Shown: positions 1-27,200 of the stretch, piece after piece
How positions within the stretch are numbered: the first letter of the stretch is position 1
How the letters are laid out: every line of letters begins with the position of its first letter
Assembly: GCA_018398805.1 (NCBI GenBank)
Contig: JAGFBZ010000865.1
Location: 806,001 to 870,000 of the forward strand
Direction of reading: 5' to 3'
Source of the DNA: Hirundichthys speculiger
Lineage: Eukaryota; Chordata; Actinopteri; Beloniformes; Exocoetidae
Length of the DNA: 64,000 bases
Position numbers and translations under genes: made by a program
The notes under the pieces: model-generated
Database searches by the model: none
What the model saw: only the letters and a program-made list of their open reading frames with translations
What the model was told of the DNA's origin: nothing

Positions 1-1405
1 AGGGCTATTCAGAAACTACAGTGTTATACCAAGATGTTTTTTCTTAAACTGGAACACATCTACAAGAAAACCACTCTCTGTTCATGCCCAAGCCCATAAA
101 GACCATGTCACCACACACAGAACTGCTCTCACCAATGCTCGCTCCAAGTTCCACTCTGAAAGTATTCACTCCAACCCCTCAAAAGTCCACACCTTGTTCT
201 CCACCTTCAATAAATTAATGAAATTTAAGGACAATATCACTGCCACCTCCACCATAGACATATGAAACCACTTCCTGTCCTTTTTTCATTCAAAATTGAA
301 ACGATACACAGCCTCCCGCCACTCCCCCTTCAACAAAGAACTCCATCAACTACTCAGCCATAGTCTTTTTAATTCTTCTCACCCTTATCTCCATCTGCAG
401 TCTCCAAACTCATCTCCACCATGAAACTCACTACCTGCCATCTGGACCCCATCCCATCCCCCCTCATCAAAGCCTGTCTCTCCTCTCTCATCCCACTCAT
501 CACCACCATCATCAACAGTTCCCTCACCACTGGCTCTATCCCACAGTCACTCAAACTTGCTACAATCACTTTCCTCTTGAAAAACCCTGTTCCGGACCCT
601 GACAACCTTTATAATTTCAGGCCCATCTCCAATCTCCCACTGCTCTTCAAAATACTGGAACGCTCTGTCATTATGACATTTCACCCATATCTAAATTCCT
701 GCCAGTTCTTCGATACATTCTGATCCAGCTTCTGTACCCACCACATTACTGAAGCAGCTCTACTAAAATTCACTAATGACCTTTGCCTCCGACTCTGGCC
801 CCGTCACCATTCTCCTCCCGCTTGACCTCAGCGCTGTCTTTGACACCATTGACCACTCCTTCCTTCTCAACCATCTACAGTCACACGGTGGTATCACTGG
901 TATCACCCTGGCAGTCCCTTGGTTCACCTCCTACCTCTCCAATCACCACCACTACATCTCCAACAACTGCAAACCCCACACCACCCCAGTCACCCATTGC
1001 ATCCCTCAAGGCTTGGTGCTCGGTCCCCTCCTACTCATCCTTGACATACTACCCCTTGGACACATGGTGATGATCCATATATATTGGACCCAAAGCTCTC
1101 CTATCTTCTGCCTAGGACTTCTCCCTCCTCATTGATGGTTACAATGTCCCTCCCTCCCCTCAGTACATAACCATGGTATCATTATGGACTCCACACTCTC
1201 CCTCAAATCAAACATCAGCAATATCACCAGGACACCACCTCCTCCTTCCACCTCCAGGACATCGCCCTTCCTCACACCTCTTCATGATCTTAAACAGCCA
1301 TTTTATTTTATTTCACTTATCCTTGTTCTCTTTTGTTTTGCTGTACGGCATCTTTGGGTGTGCTGAAAAGCACTATAGAAATTTGATGGATTATTAGTAT
1401 TTTTT
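1..1405 (+). mobile_element. degenerate L2/Maui-type LINE fragment with reverse transcriptase remnants
   Basis: Plus-strand frames carry LINE reverse-transcriptase motifs: LDPIPSPL near 445, FRPISNLPLLFKILE near 620-664, LDLSAVFDTIDH near 820-860, and a PQG..LGPLL block near 1000-1030. The catalytic YADD stretch expected soon after is not recognisable, and frames change several times. The 3' end (about 1340-1400) has the L2-like tail: a TTTGGGTGTGCTGAAAAGC stem region, then a short TTAGTATT tail. It lies in the HERC intron left of the last visible exon, and its 5' limit is unclear. Clearly dead. Confidence 0.7.
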
Positions 1406-1640
1406 ATTACTAAATGACTGAATGGGACATTGTAGCTTCACAGAATAAAATCACTCACTTTGACAATCATTGATACGAATGTTTCCCATAAACACTATTG
1501 GTTACGGAGCTGGTAATATATAATACATATATAATATATAAAATATAGTGATATAGAAAATAATATAACCTTTATTAATTTGTATTATTTATCCTTCATG
1601 TCAGATAATCATTCATACACATGAATCTATCAATCAATAC

Positions 1641-16840
<15,200 letters not shown>

Positions 16841-16967
16841 GGTGGTGAAGGGAGAGGAAATGAGCACCAATATGAAGAGGGAGAGTGAGACGGCCCAGAT
16901 GAAGGAAGACAAAGATCTTCAAGATTGAGAGCAATCCCGCTTTCGCCTCTTCATGTAAATTCCAACC
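16841..16967 (-). other. 5' untranslated part of the HERC ATG exon
   Basis: Upstream of the ATG the exon appears to continue to an acceptor-like CTCCAG read on the minus strand, with the first exon base near 16967. The frame stays open upstream to about 16912, but the apparent upstream start there is TTG, not ATG, so a longer N-terminus is unlikely. The exon boundary is inferred from the splice-site match only. Confidence 0.45.
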
Positions 16968-18996
16968 CTGGAGGAAACAAAAGCAACAGGACTATGTCAT
17001 TATTTTCATTAGGAAAGCACCCCATTGTGCTCCATTTACAAATTCTAACATTGTTTCAGAAATGATTTAGGGATTGGATTTAGAGGTGGTTGTGGCTAGG
17101 ATGATGTAAGCACATTGACAGAGGAACAGACAGTGTGTTTAAATAAACACTGGGAGTGTAATCCTGGCTTAAGCGGCTCCAAGCAGTACCGCCTTAATGT
17201 CCATCTACTTATGGTACATGCGTGTTACTGACTGAGTTAGCCAAAAAATAACAAAAAAAGAATTTATAAATCATAATAATAAAAATAAAAAACACAACAA
17301 AACCTTCAAATCACAAACTGTCCCATATAATTCATATGATAGGATCATAATAGTGGTCTAAAATTAGATATCAATGTAAAATAATATGGAGGCTTGTCAG
17401 CATGTTTGCACAATCATCTGATTGTATTTACAAAACATACATAAAACAAACTTGATGAAACTAAGAAGGCCCTCACATTTCATCTCTATTTGCACATTGT
17501 TTTCCAACATAAGCGCTCCAATTAAATGTCACTAACTGTTTATTTTAAGGCGTTTAACTTCTAATACTCAGCCGAGCATCTAGTGACATTTACTCGGTGG
17601 TTTTGATTACGCGATAAAAGGCCACAGCATCACCGTGGGCAACTTCTGTCAAGTGGAAAAAGATAGGCTCATCAGAGATGCAAGACAAACATGGAGATAA
17701 AAGTGAATTAAGAAATGACCGTGCCATAAAATGAGTAGTAAAAAGAAATGGAAAATAAAAGATAACTCACAATATGAATCATCAACCATACTTTTATGAC
17801 AGTGATAGTCTAGTCGGTGAAAATAAAATAATCTTTTAAAAATGTCCCTTTATGATATGGAAAATTATGACGACTGTTAAAGCAACTATTTGTTACCCTA
17901 CACAGAGGAAAAAGCCTACCAGTGCCTGAAACTGTAGCTTTAAACCACCAACTAATCATGCAACAAAGCTCATTCTGCAATAGGTGAGCTATTGATGGCA
18001 CCCACAGATAACAAATAATAATTCTCTGCAAAGGTAGCTCAGTAGTAGTATAGGTCTCAAAGAACCACATATGTAGTTACGTTGAAATAAAATGACTTAC
18101 GACAGATTTCAGTCTGTCGGAATCAAAATTTTAAAATAAGAACTGATACAGCCTACAGAAAAAAAGCAAATAATCTTAATATGACTTTGCAAGTGTTGAT
18201 GCAGTGTCCATAAATCCACTTCAACATGTGATAATACCAGGAAGAAAATAAGCTTTTGAAGAGCACATATTTAAAGGATAATGAAAGGTGCTGCACATTG
18301 TTTTTATTGTGGGTGTGGGCCCACGCCTTACATGCTGGTCATGATGACATCACAGTCATGACTGGTAATCTGCTGTTCAATACCACCTTCTGCTGCCGCT
18401 ATTTGAGCCAGCCTTTACAGGATAATTGCGTGGACAAGACGGGCTTGGTAACATACGAAAGTTGCCCCCACAGACACACACAGGGGTCGCATAAACTTTA
18501 CGTCCACGCGCCTAGCGTGAGGGGCACTACTGTGTATTGGGCAGCAGGCAACACAATTTGCTGAAAACACCCGTTCATGGTTCTGATTCGCTAGGAAGTT
18601 AAAGTCTGCTTCTTACCTGCGGGTTATTGTTATAATGCGTTTCAGTCAGCTAAGTTTAGCTCTGCTGTTTATGCTTCACCCTGTTGTTACGTTTAAGGAC
18701 AAGTACGAAATGACCCTTGCTGTCTAGCCACACATACATACACATACACAACACGCAGCCGTAGTTAAAAATCCCTTTCATTTGCTTATTGTCTTAAAAG
18801 AACCAAAACACAACGCTTAATGATGCACAAAACCTATCATTACAACTGATTGCTAACTAACCATGTAAGGCTAAAGCAACGCTGACAGCGAGTCATAAGC
18901 GCCGACCAACTGGTTACCAGTCGTCTCCCGTGTTACTAGAACGGTATTGCAACAAAGCTGGGGCCGGTTTATGTTCAGTTAAAACAACGTAATTAC

Positions 18997-19090
18997 CTCG
19001 GCAAATGCATTGTTGAAATTGGGCGTTCAGTTTCTGTTCAGGAGCCCAGAAAACAAACGAGGAAGTGCTACTGTTACCTACGTCACCAAA
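18997..19090 (-). promoter_or_regulatory. candidate noncoding first exon and promoter area of HERC
   Basis: A good minus-strand donor (GAG followed by GTAATT) ends a possible exon at 18997, about 2 kb upstream of the ATG exon. The surrounding 18.6-19.2 kb is less AT-rich and has more CpGs than its flanks, as expected near a start site. No TATA box or interferon-response element was recognised. The right limit is approximate. Confidence 0.3.
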
Positions 19091-19099
19091 CCCTGCGAG

Positions 19100-21590
19100 C
19101 AAAAAGGATACGATTGGCCCGCTGTACAGGAAGTGCAGGTGTTGCGATAAATTCTGTGACCCAACAAATCTCGTGACTTGATGCCAGATGTTTTAAGCAG
19201 TCTCCGGTTTTAACGTTAACCTAACATTTATCTGCTGCGTTGTAATTTTTTCAGTTTTTGTTGTGCCTCTGAAATATTTAGGTAGGACAGAAAGAACTGT
19301 TGTTTTTTTGTTTGTTTTTGTTTTTTTTTGTTGTTTTTTTTAGGAAAGGAATTTGTGTTTTGTTGCCTTACAACCCAATGTTGCGACAATAGCCCCCTAT
19401 TTCGTTTTCCTTCATCGTCCAAAAAGAATAAGAATTATATACGAGCATTATACATTGGTTGTACTACTAACTAGCTTAGTTTTAAAAAAGAAAAACGAGT
19501 TTATAATGCTGGAAAATGATGCCATAATACCAGTTGCGGACTAAAAGATGTTTATGAATCATCTCAATGTGAAGCCATTAACCAGCTGCTGCTTCTGCTT
19601 TACTGAGCTTCTCTTCTTCTACCTTCTGCTCAAAAGCTCTGAACTATTTTCTTTATGTAGGGCTCCTGGACTGTGTAACTGTTCAACTGTAGTGCAGTCT
19701 AATGAAACATAATAACACCTTGGTGATAATAAATATTTCTATCTAGGTATAAATAGTGGTCTGCATTCTGCTGCAGGATTTTGCTTGTACAAAAATAGGA
19801 TAATCTGCTCTGTTACTGCCCAGATGTAATCAGGATTTGCAGAAGCCCTTAGCAGCTGCTGAAGGTTTTCTTCTTTGTCACAATTCTTTGAAGCAGGTAA
19901 GATAAGCAAATTATTTGTGCTCTGATACAAACCTATGTTATCATTGTTGCTGTTTTTATTTTATTATATTTACTAATGGTAATGTGTGTATATAAACATT
20001 GTAATCAATTAACTGTAGACCTTCGTCAAATCAATGAAGTGCAATGTTCGACTGAATCCAACTGCAGGTCAGGGCACACGCATCACCAGCTTCACATCCA
20101 ACATAGCACCCAGCTCCAGTGACACGCAGCCTGAAGCAGGTGAATTCTGTTAATCGTGTTTCATTGTTGGACTCATTTACTGCAGATTAATATTAACATG
20201 TCGTACTTCAGTGATGTTTCTAACACCTATCCAGACACATTTTTGGTATAATTCTAGGAAATATTAAAAAATATGACAATATTCAAAACAATTATTCACA
20301 TCAGTTCTGTACATGTCATACATCCTGGCTTAAAGATCTGGATTGTTTTTTTTTTGTTTTTTTTTGTCAATTTCTTCATATTAGGTCATTACTCACTTAT
20401 GTAATTAAACAGCACTGGTCAACTGTTATTTATGATTTAAACTTAAAGTTTGTTCATTGCCTGATGTGTTTTTACAAATCATTCTGTAAAAAAGGATTAT
20501 TACCTTACTAAAGGATTATTACCCTTATTAGTATGCGTTAAGATTTCTCTTCAGGCGAAGGAACTAGCACAGTATGCACTTCTACAACCTGTGGACACCT
20601 ATGGATGGCAAAGGACTGTGACATTTATTCAGTACATTTAATCTGTGCATTATATAAAATATTTATGGACCTGGGAAAGAAACTGTCTCTGGTGTGGTGG
20701 TAGTATCCTGAGAGGTTGTGTCTGGGAAATCGGTTCAGATGTTTAGTTACATAAGACAATTCTGTTTTGTTCCTTATTATTTATAGTTAATTTGTTCATT
20801 GTATTTTTTATTTTCCCAAACTGGTGACACTGACATTATGAGTAAAGTGAGGTACAGAGTTGGAGTCTACCACTATGTTATGTGAGTACAAGATATTCTA
20901 TTATGTTAAAATATATGCTTTGACTGAGATCTTGGATTGTTTTCTTGATTTTCTAATAATACCATAAATATATTTCATCATAAGATAAATACACGGCAGA
21001 GACAAAACAGTAGGAAAAAAAAAATATCCTGCCCTAACATTAATCTTTTCCTTTGTTTCCTTCCTCATGCTCAAAATATTGAACTCGCATCAATTATATA
21101 TGATTTTTGGGCTCAGCATTAAATTCATTTTCTAATGAGTTTAATATTTTAATACTGGCATGAAAAAGATTAACTCATAAGAAAAAAAGGGAAGAAGTTA
21201 TGTAACTTTTTTGGTCATCAGATGACTTATCAAGTGACAACAGCACCAGTCAAAGAGAAAAAGATTGTGTATATAGAGCTTTGATGTAATTAAAAGGATA
21301 TTATGAGAAAAGAAAAGAAATTTTTGAAATTCATTTTTTTTTTTTTTTTTTTTTTACGTATTTTCACAATTAAATACTGTATCATAGTTAGCTAAAAGCC
21401 CGTATTGTTTTTCTGATTGGCTGTAAAATACCTAACTTGCCACTCAATGATTGGCGTACTTACCTGCCAATAATCCTTTCACTGACCAATCATAAGGGTC
21501 ATGTGTGGGGCGTTGCCGTGGTACGTTCTGATTGGTACAAGAACAGGCGAGGCCTCTTGTTTGATAACAGTTGATTCGGAGTGTAAACGC
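19100..21590. other. HERC-ppm1k intergenic spacer
   Basis: This is the divergent spacer between the two presumed promoters. It contains poly-T/TTTG tracts (19290-19345), a poly-T run at 21336-21354, and AT-rich unique-looking sequence. No gene or recognised transposon was found. Confidence 0.5.
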
Positions 21591-21690
21591 TCAGAGCAGG
21601 GCGGCGGTTTTCATTCAAGCATTGTGGGAAGTATTTTCTTGAGAAGTCAGCAAAGGTTTCGAGCGTACCACATAATACTAAAAGATCAGG
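21400..21690 (+). promoter_or_regulatory. ppm1k: candidate ppm1k promoter and noncoding exon 1
   Basis: Several CCAAT-type motifs cluster here: GATTGGCT near 21414, GATTGGCG near 21450, ACCAATCA near 21484 and GATTGGTA near 21530. A GC-richer stretch (GCAGGGCGGCGG) follows near 21595. A good donor, CAGG followed by GTACGT, ends a possible exon at 21690. The ATG exon begins at 24239 with its own acceptor, so a noncoding first exon is required upstream. The start site is not determinable from sequence alone. Confidence 0.45.
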
Positions 21691-23122
21691 GTACGTATTT
21701 TTTGACATACAACTTAAGGATCAAGTAACTGGCCTTTGAAATGAGGGACAAACTGCGAATTTGACTGAAACTAGCCACCTAGCTAGTTAGGCTAGCCTTA
21801 CATAGCTACATGTCAATGTAAGATGGAAAAATCCTTTAAACACTCTTGTCTTGTTTTATTACTGCAACAAATACTTTATATGTTATTAAGAGCTTTTGAA
21901 ACACTAGCTATTACATACTCGCCTCATTTGCCACATACATGTTAAAGTATCGGGTACCGTATGTATTAGCGTAGTGCAGCTACCTTGATAACTAAAAACT
22001 TGCATCATTCGGTGACGTTGAGGTTGTCATTATGTATGGCTTAAGTTGAAAATATGTTAATTGTATAGACAACAAACGTGTTGTTAAAATGTTAAATATA
22101 AATCACGGTGTATTTCTAGTCATATCCAGTGAATGAAACATTTCGTAATTTCAAGAGAACAGTTTTTTACATATTTGAAATGTAGCTATGTACTCATACG
22201 TGTCCCATACCGAAAGGATTAGATTTACTCATAATCTGTATATAAACATATATAAATGCATGCATGCATGCATACATGCAATCATTTGCAAAATAAAGGA
22301 CACACCCACTTCCAGTTCTAAGATTTTATGTGTGAGGACATTAATAAAACAAATTGGTCCTTTACAGGTCTTGAAATTAGTGAAGCACAACATCAGATTA
22401 ACAGCAACGTCTTATTATGGCGCTTGGTTACTTATTTAACCAAAGCTTAGTTAAAATGCAGAGGTTGCGTGTGGAAAAACTAAGTAAACATCATGTTTCA
22501 GCAGCTTATAGAACACATTTTGGAAGCAATAACTTGAGGTAATTCTTTTGTGTATTATATCAGCAGTCTCTTACATTCTTGTGGAAGATAATTTGTCTCT
22601 CTTCTCTACCACAGTCCGTTAAGCTTTATGAACATTTGTTTCTGCACAGCTCTCTTTAAGTATGTCACAGGATTTTGATCAGGTTGAGATCTGGACTTTG
22701 ACTGTGCCGTTGTAGCAACATGTTTGTTTTCTTTTTTAGCCGTTTAGCTGTTGATTGACCAGTGTCTTTGAGATCATTGTCTTGTGCATAGCCCATTTTC
22801 AGTCACGTTTGAGCAGATGGCCTCACATCTGACTAGGCATGGGCTGGTATGAGATTTTAACAGAATTGATGACTTACAGTTTCACAGTAATGCAGTTAGA
22901 GCTCTAAACTGTGTTTGACTGCAACTTTTTTTTTTTTGGCATTTAACATTTATTCATTTCAAGTTCAAAAACAAATAGAATAATTGGAATATTAAATTCT
23001 TCTCAAGAAGTTGAGATGCTAGTCAGCATGTTTCTAACATCTTGATTATTTTCCTTTTCTTAAAAACCTCATGCACACATGCATAAGGAGAGAAAGAGAG
23101 TGACTGTGTTGAGTCGTTGATG

Positions 23123-23171
23123 CATGTTTATTTTGTACACACAGTCTCTCTGTGTGTACAAAATAAACATG
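23123..23171. repeat. perfect 21-bp inverted repeat with 7-nt loop
   Basis: CATGTTTATTTTGTACACACA at 23123-23143 is followed by a GTCTCTC loop and then its exact reverse complement at 23151-23171. No decay is visible, unlike the surrounding transposon relic. It would fold as a strong hairpin in DNA or RNA. Function unknown. Confidence 0.9.
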
Positions 23172-23470
23172 TGTGTACTTTAAGAGAGCTCTCTGTGTAC
23201 AACACATAGAAAGCCAGCAGAAACCCTAGAGAGCCAACAGGGCATTTTCAAATGTATTGGTATGTTAGCAAATGTATTCAATGGTGTATGCCTTAAAAAA
23301 AAAGCATAGAAATGACACAGCTACATTTATTAATAGTTCTTAAATAATTGTGCTAATTTAGCAGAAAATAAATTCTTCTCTGCTTTTCCATGCTTTGTGA
23401 AATCATATTTTGGAGGGCCACTAGCTGATGTTGGGTAGGTATCTGCCTCTGTAGCAAGGCCATATTAGGC

Positions 23471-23674
23471 TTTTTTTTTTTTTTTTTTTTTAGATTCTTT
23501 TTGGCACTAGTGGCCTTTATTGATAGTGGAGAGAGACAGGAAGGGGGGCAGAGAGAACGTGGATGAACGGCAAGGGGCGGCAAGCCGGGAGTCGAACTCG
23601 CGACCAGTCACAGGAGGACTATAGCCTCTGTATATGGACCGCCTGCCCTAACCACTGCGCTACCAGGGCGGCCC
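23471..23674 (-). mobile_element. tRNA-derived SINE, copy 1, with target-site duplication
   Basis: Read on the minus strand, it begins GGGGCCGCCCTGGTAGCGCA and continues GTGGTTAGGGCAGGCGG as an A-box-like region. A B-box-like GAGTTCGACTCC follows about 75 bp in, then a body ending CACTAGTGCC and an A-rich tail (poly-T on the plus strand, 23472-23491). CATATTAGGC before it and CATATTAAGC after it are the target duplication, with one mismatch. It is inserted in the Tc1-like relic of ppm1k intron 1. Confidence 0.85.
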
Positions 23675-24298
23675 CATATTAAGCAATTTTTTCACCAGTG
23701 CTAGACACAGTTACTTTTGCAGCTGGTTGCAAACATTCATTTTGAGACAGCATTATCTTAAATTTCGCAAAGAGTGATGGGTGGTACTCCCATGTGGGGT
23801 TTGGATAAGACTGTGCAAATACACACAGGACTTAAGTTGAAATATGTCTACCACCATGCTTCACAGTTGGTATGAGGTGTTAGGGGTGATTTGCCGGATT
23901 TTCCAACAGTTGCTTCTCCAAGATTATAGCTGATGTCTTCCTTGGCATTGTACCTGAATGCTCCAGACCAGTAAAAAATGTCAAAATGATTGCTTTTACA
24001 TAGGTTGTCTACTTGCTGATAATCATTTATTTGAACCTCTTAATTCCGATTGAATTAAATTGTATAGTTAATTTTTCACATATTCCTTTTGCATTCTTAG
24101 AAATAAGGGGAATGCTCATCACTTGCTTGATGACTTTTAGTTTGAATAAATATTTGTTTTCCAAAAAAAAAAAAAAAGGACTTTTGGTGTGGTCAGTAAA
24201 ATTCTGTCTCCGCTCTAACTGAGCTTATTTGTCTTTAGTGTTTGGACACCACAACGCTGTGCCTCTACATCGAGTGTCCCTTCAGTCCTGTCAGGGTG

Positions 24299-27200
24299 AT
24301 GTCAGCTGTCTGCCTCGTGCGCCTGGCCAGGTGCAGCTGTCCTCATCTGGGTCGCAGTGGTCTTTTACCAAAGGCTTTCGTCCCGCAGCAACTACACCAT
24401 GACAGCCACCCGGAGTTTGCAGTTTTCCGCAGACAAGTTTATGGACCCTCAGGGAGCCGACAGAGCAACACACGCTTTGATGCAGACAGCAGTGGACGCC
24501 CTACCACTTGGGATTCATTTGGCATCTGGGACGATCGTATTGATGAGCCCATCCTGCTGCCCCCCAGTATTCGCTACGGCAAACCTATTCCCAAAGTAAG
24601 CTTATCGAAAGTAGGCTGTGCCTCCCTCATTGGTCAGCGAAAAGAGAATGAAGACCGCTTCCAGGTCTCTCAGATGACTGACAGCATCCTCTACTTTGCT
24701 GTGTTTGATGGCCATGGTGGACCAGAGGCAGCTGACTTCTGTGAAAAATACATGGAGAAATCTATCAAGTGAGGAAAGCATACAACATGCTGTCACCACA
24801 TATCTGAATCAGTTGTCACAGGAAATTAATCTGAGTGCTGCATGTCAAACCTTTTTGCTGATATCATTTTTTTTCCTTTAAATCTTATTTCAGGGATGCT
24901 CTGGCAGAGGAGGAAAATCTGGAATTGGTTTTAACAAATGCTTTCCTTGAATTAGACAAAGCTTTTGCAAGGCACTTGCACTTCTCTCCAAATGGTAGGT
25001 TCCATCATGTGACACGCACTTTCAAACTGTATGCAAACACATATGTATATGTATGAAATTTTTCATCTTTCTTCAAACCTAATGTACTTATCTTACTTAG
25101 GCTTTGAAGCTTTGGATTTCCCAACTGACATGACCTGAGCACTTTTGGTTAGAGGTCTGTCATTTCATCCAAAGTTTGAATGATAAATAAGCTACAAGTA
25201 GAACAAACACTAGTGCTTCAGTACATGTAGCATGGCATCTATATTTACAGATGAGCAACAAATTAAAGGAAAAACATGTCGATAAATGCCTCAAATGCAG
25301 ATATTTGACCCTTAATGTCACAGACTGCTTTTATAAGTGTAACAATTACGCCGGATGTTAAACCAGTGCAACACATTTTGTGACTGTGTTAATCACCTCT
25401 CTGCACTCCCACCACTATAAACATCCAACGATCAGAAGAGCGGTGCTCTCACCATTTAGAGTTAACAAACACAGAAGCTGCTCTGGAGGCTTGTGTAGTT
25501 AATGCTGTTTTTTCCCTTTAATTTGTTATCCATCTTTTTATACATGCATATTTCAGTTTTCAAAATATATTGTTTTGCACGGTCAGTGAAATTCTTTATT
25601 AAAGATAATTTGAGCATCCATCCAAAACTTAATGCTGAAGAGTTCTCTCAGTAAGTCATGATTTACATGTTTGCCATTGTGGGATGGAAACTTTTCCAAT
25701 TAGCTTAAATTGACTTGACAAAACCTCCCTGTGGTCTGAGTAAGGTTATGTGTTGATTTATTAAAAAAAAAAAAAAAAATTAAAATAATTTAAAAAAAAA
25801 AAAGCTAGTATATCTTTTATGTGGTCATACTTGGGCCACGCTGTGTGAAATGTCCCAATATGCCTGTGTGTGTGTGTGCATGTTATCTACGGCAGCTGCT
25901 GACCCAGCTAAGAGCTGGAGGCCCTTGGTACCAGTGTGGATGACGAGAGGCTAGATATTGAAGGAGAGTCCAGCGGGTCCTAAATCCTGGACTACTGGAA
26001 GGTTCCCTATCTTTCTCTCAATCCTCTGTCTTATCTTTTTCTTCTATTACCAAGTGTATGCAACACCTCTTGTGAAACCTCTAGTGCTTTGGTTTGGCAG
26101 TGGTATGAAATGTACACTATGTTGACAGTGACACAACTACCTACCATGCATTATGTTTAATGATGAAATAAAGCTAAAACAAATACTTCAGAATCTCTGC
26201 ACAGTAGTAATAGAATTTTTTTTACAAAGTAAAGGGGGTAATGCAGGTTTACCATGTTAGCTGATGAATCAGTCCTATTTGTTATCTTTTAAGAAAGTAA
26301 CATTTAGTGATACATTTATCCTCACATTTTTTGCCATACTCAAATGGTTAAAAATAGACACTTGGAAATTTCTGTGTTTGACATTTTGCTTGTGACTGAC
26401 TAGTCTTACCTTTTTTTTTTTTTTTTTCTTTCAACGGGGGGGAGGGGGGTGGGATGGGACACACCATCTCATTGATTATTATGACATTCTTAGATGATTC
26501 TGTGTGTATTTTTTGTCTTCCCAAGCCCAGTACTGGACACTGATGTTTGTCAGTTGTTCACATTTTTTCTGAGGTTCAGCTTTAGACTAAACAGCTTTAA
26601 AATTTGCTCTTGATGTCACTTCTATGCTGCAACAGTTCTATCTGCATGTATGAAGGCCTCCTCTGTTTATTGTGTGATCTGTAGTTTTTCGCCACGTCTA
26701 CTATATGACTTCCCACCCATGTGCTCATGTTCTAATTGTGTGGATGTGAGGGTGTGACACATCAGCTGATTGTTGTCCTTTAGTGTTGTTTGTCATGTTT
26801 TGTTGTTCCACATCTGATAGGTCCTCTTATGTCTCTATAGGACCTGGGACGAATGCAGGAACCACCGCCACTGTAGCCCTGCTGAGGGACGGCATCGAGC
26901 TGGTGGTGGCTAGTGTAGGGGACAGTCGTGCCATGTTGTGCCGCAAGGGCAAAGCCCTTAAACTCACAGTTGACCACACCCCTGAGAGGAAAGATGAAAA
27001 AGAGAGGTGAGGGATTTGAGGATGCAACTGGAAGTTATTATAAATGACATTACTGAGGAGGAGCAGTGTGAGTTTTTCTTTGAATTAGTATATTTTGGTT
27101 TTATTGTACTTATTACAACAGCTTCCGCTACTTATTTTATTTATTTATTTTTTTTAAGATGTTGGTTACAAAATAACTAATTCCAAATGAGTAGAAAACA

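Larger units (their letters stand above)
22440..24165 (-). mobile_element. decayed, antisense Tc1-like element interrupted by a SINE
   Basis: Antisense pieces of the same fish Tc1-like family as at 27840-28960 lie on both sides of a SINE. The left part (22460-22860) has the GGAAAAACTAAGTAAAC end and a CTGTGCCGTTG/GATTTTGATCAGGTTGAG block. The right part (23820-24020) reads ACCACCATGCTTCACAGTTGG, GCTGATGTCTTCCTTGGCATTG and GAATGCTCCAGACCAG. Coding capacity is gone. It occupies most of ppm1k intron 1. Confidence 0.6.

Noticed and set aside
16841..16912. N-terminal hydrophobic extension of HERC before MLCWG
   Set aside because: The in-frame upstream codon at 16912 is TTG, and no ATG lies upstream in frame. 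HERC3-type proteins start MLCWG, so the extension is untranslated.
24242..24298. Upstream start for ppm1k at 24242
   Set aside because: That codon is TTG and lies just after the intron acceptor. The first ATG in frame, 24299, matches the family's N-terminus.
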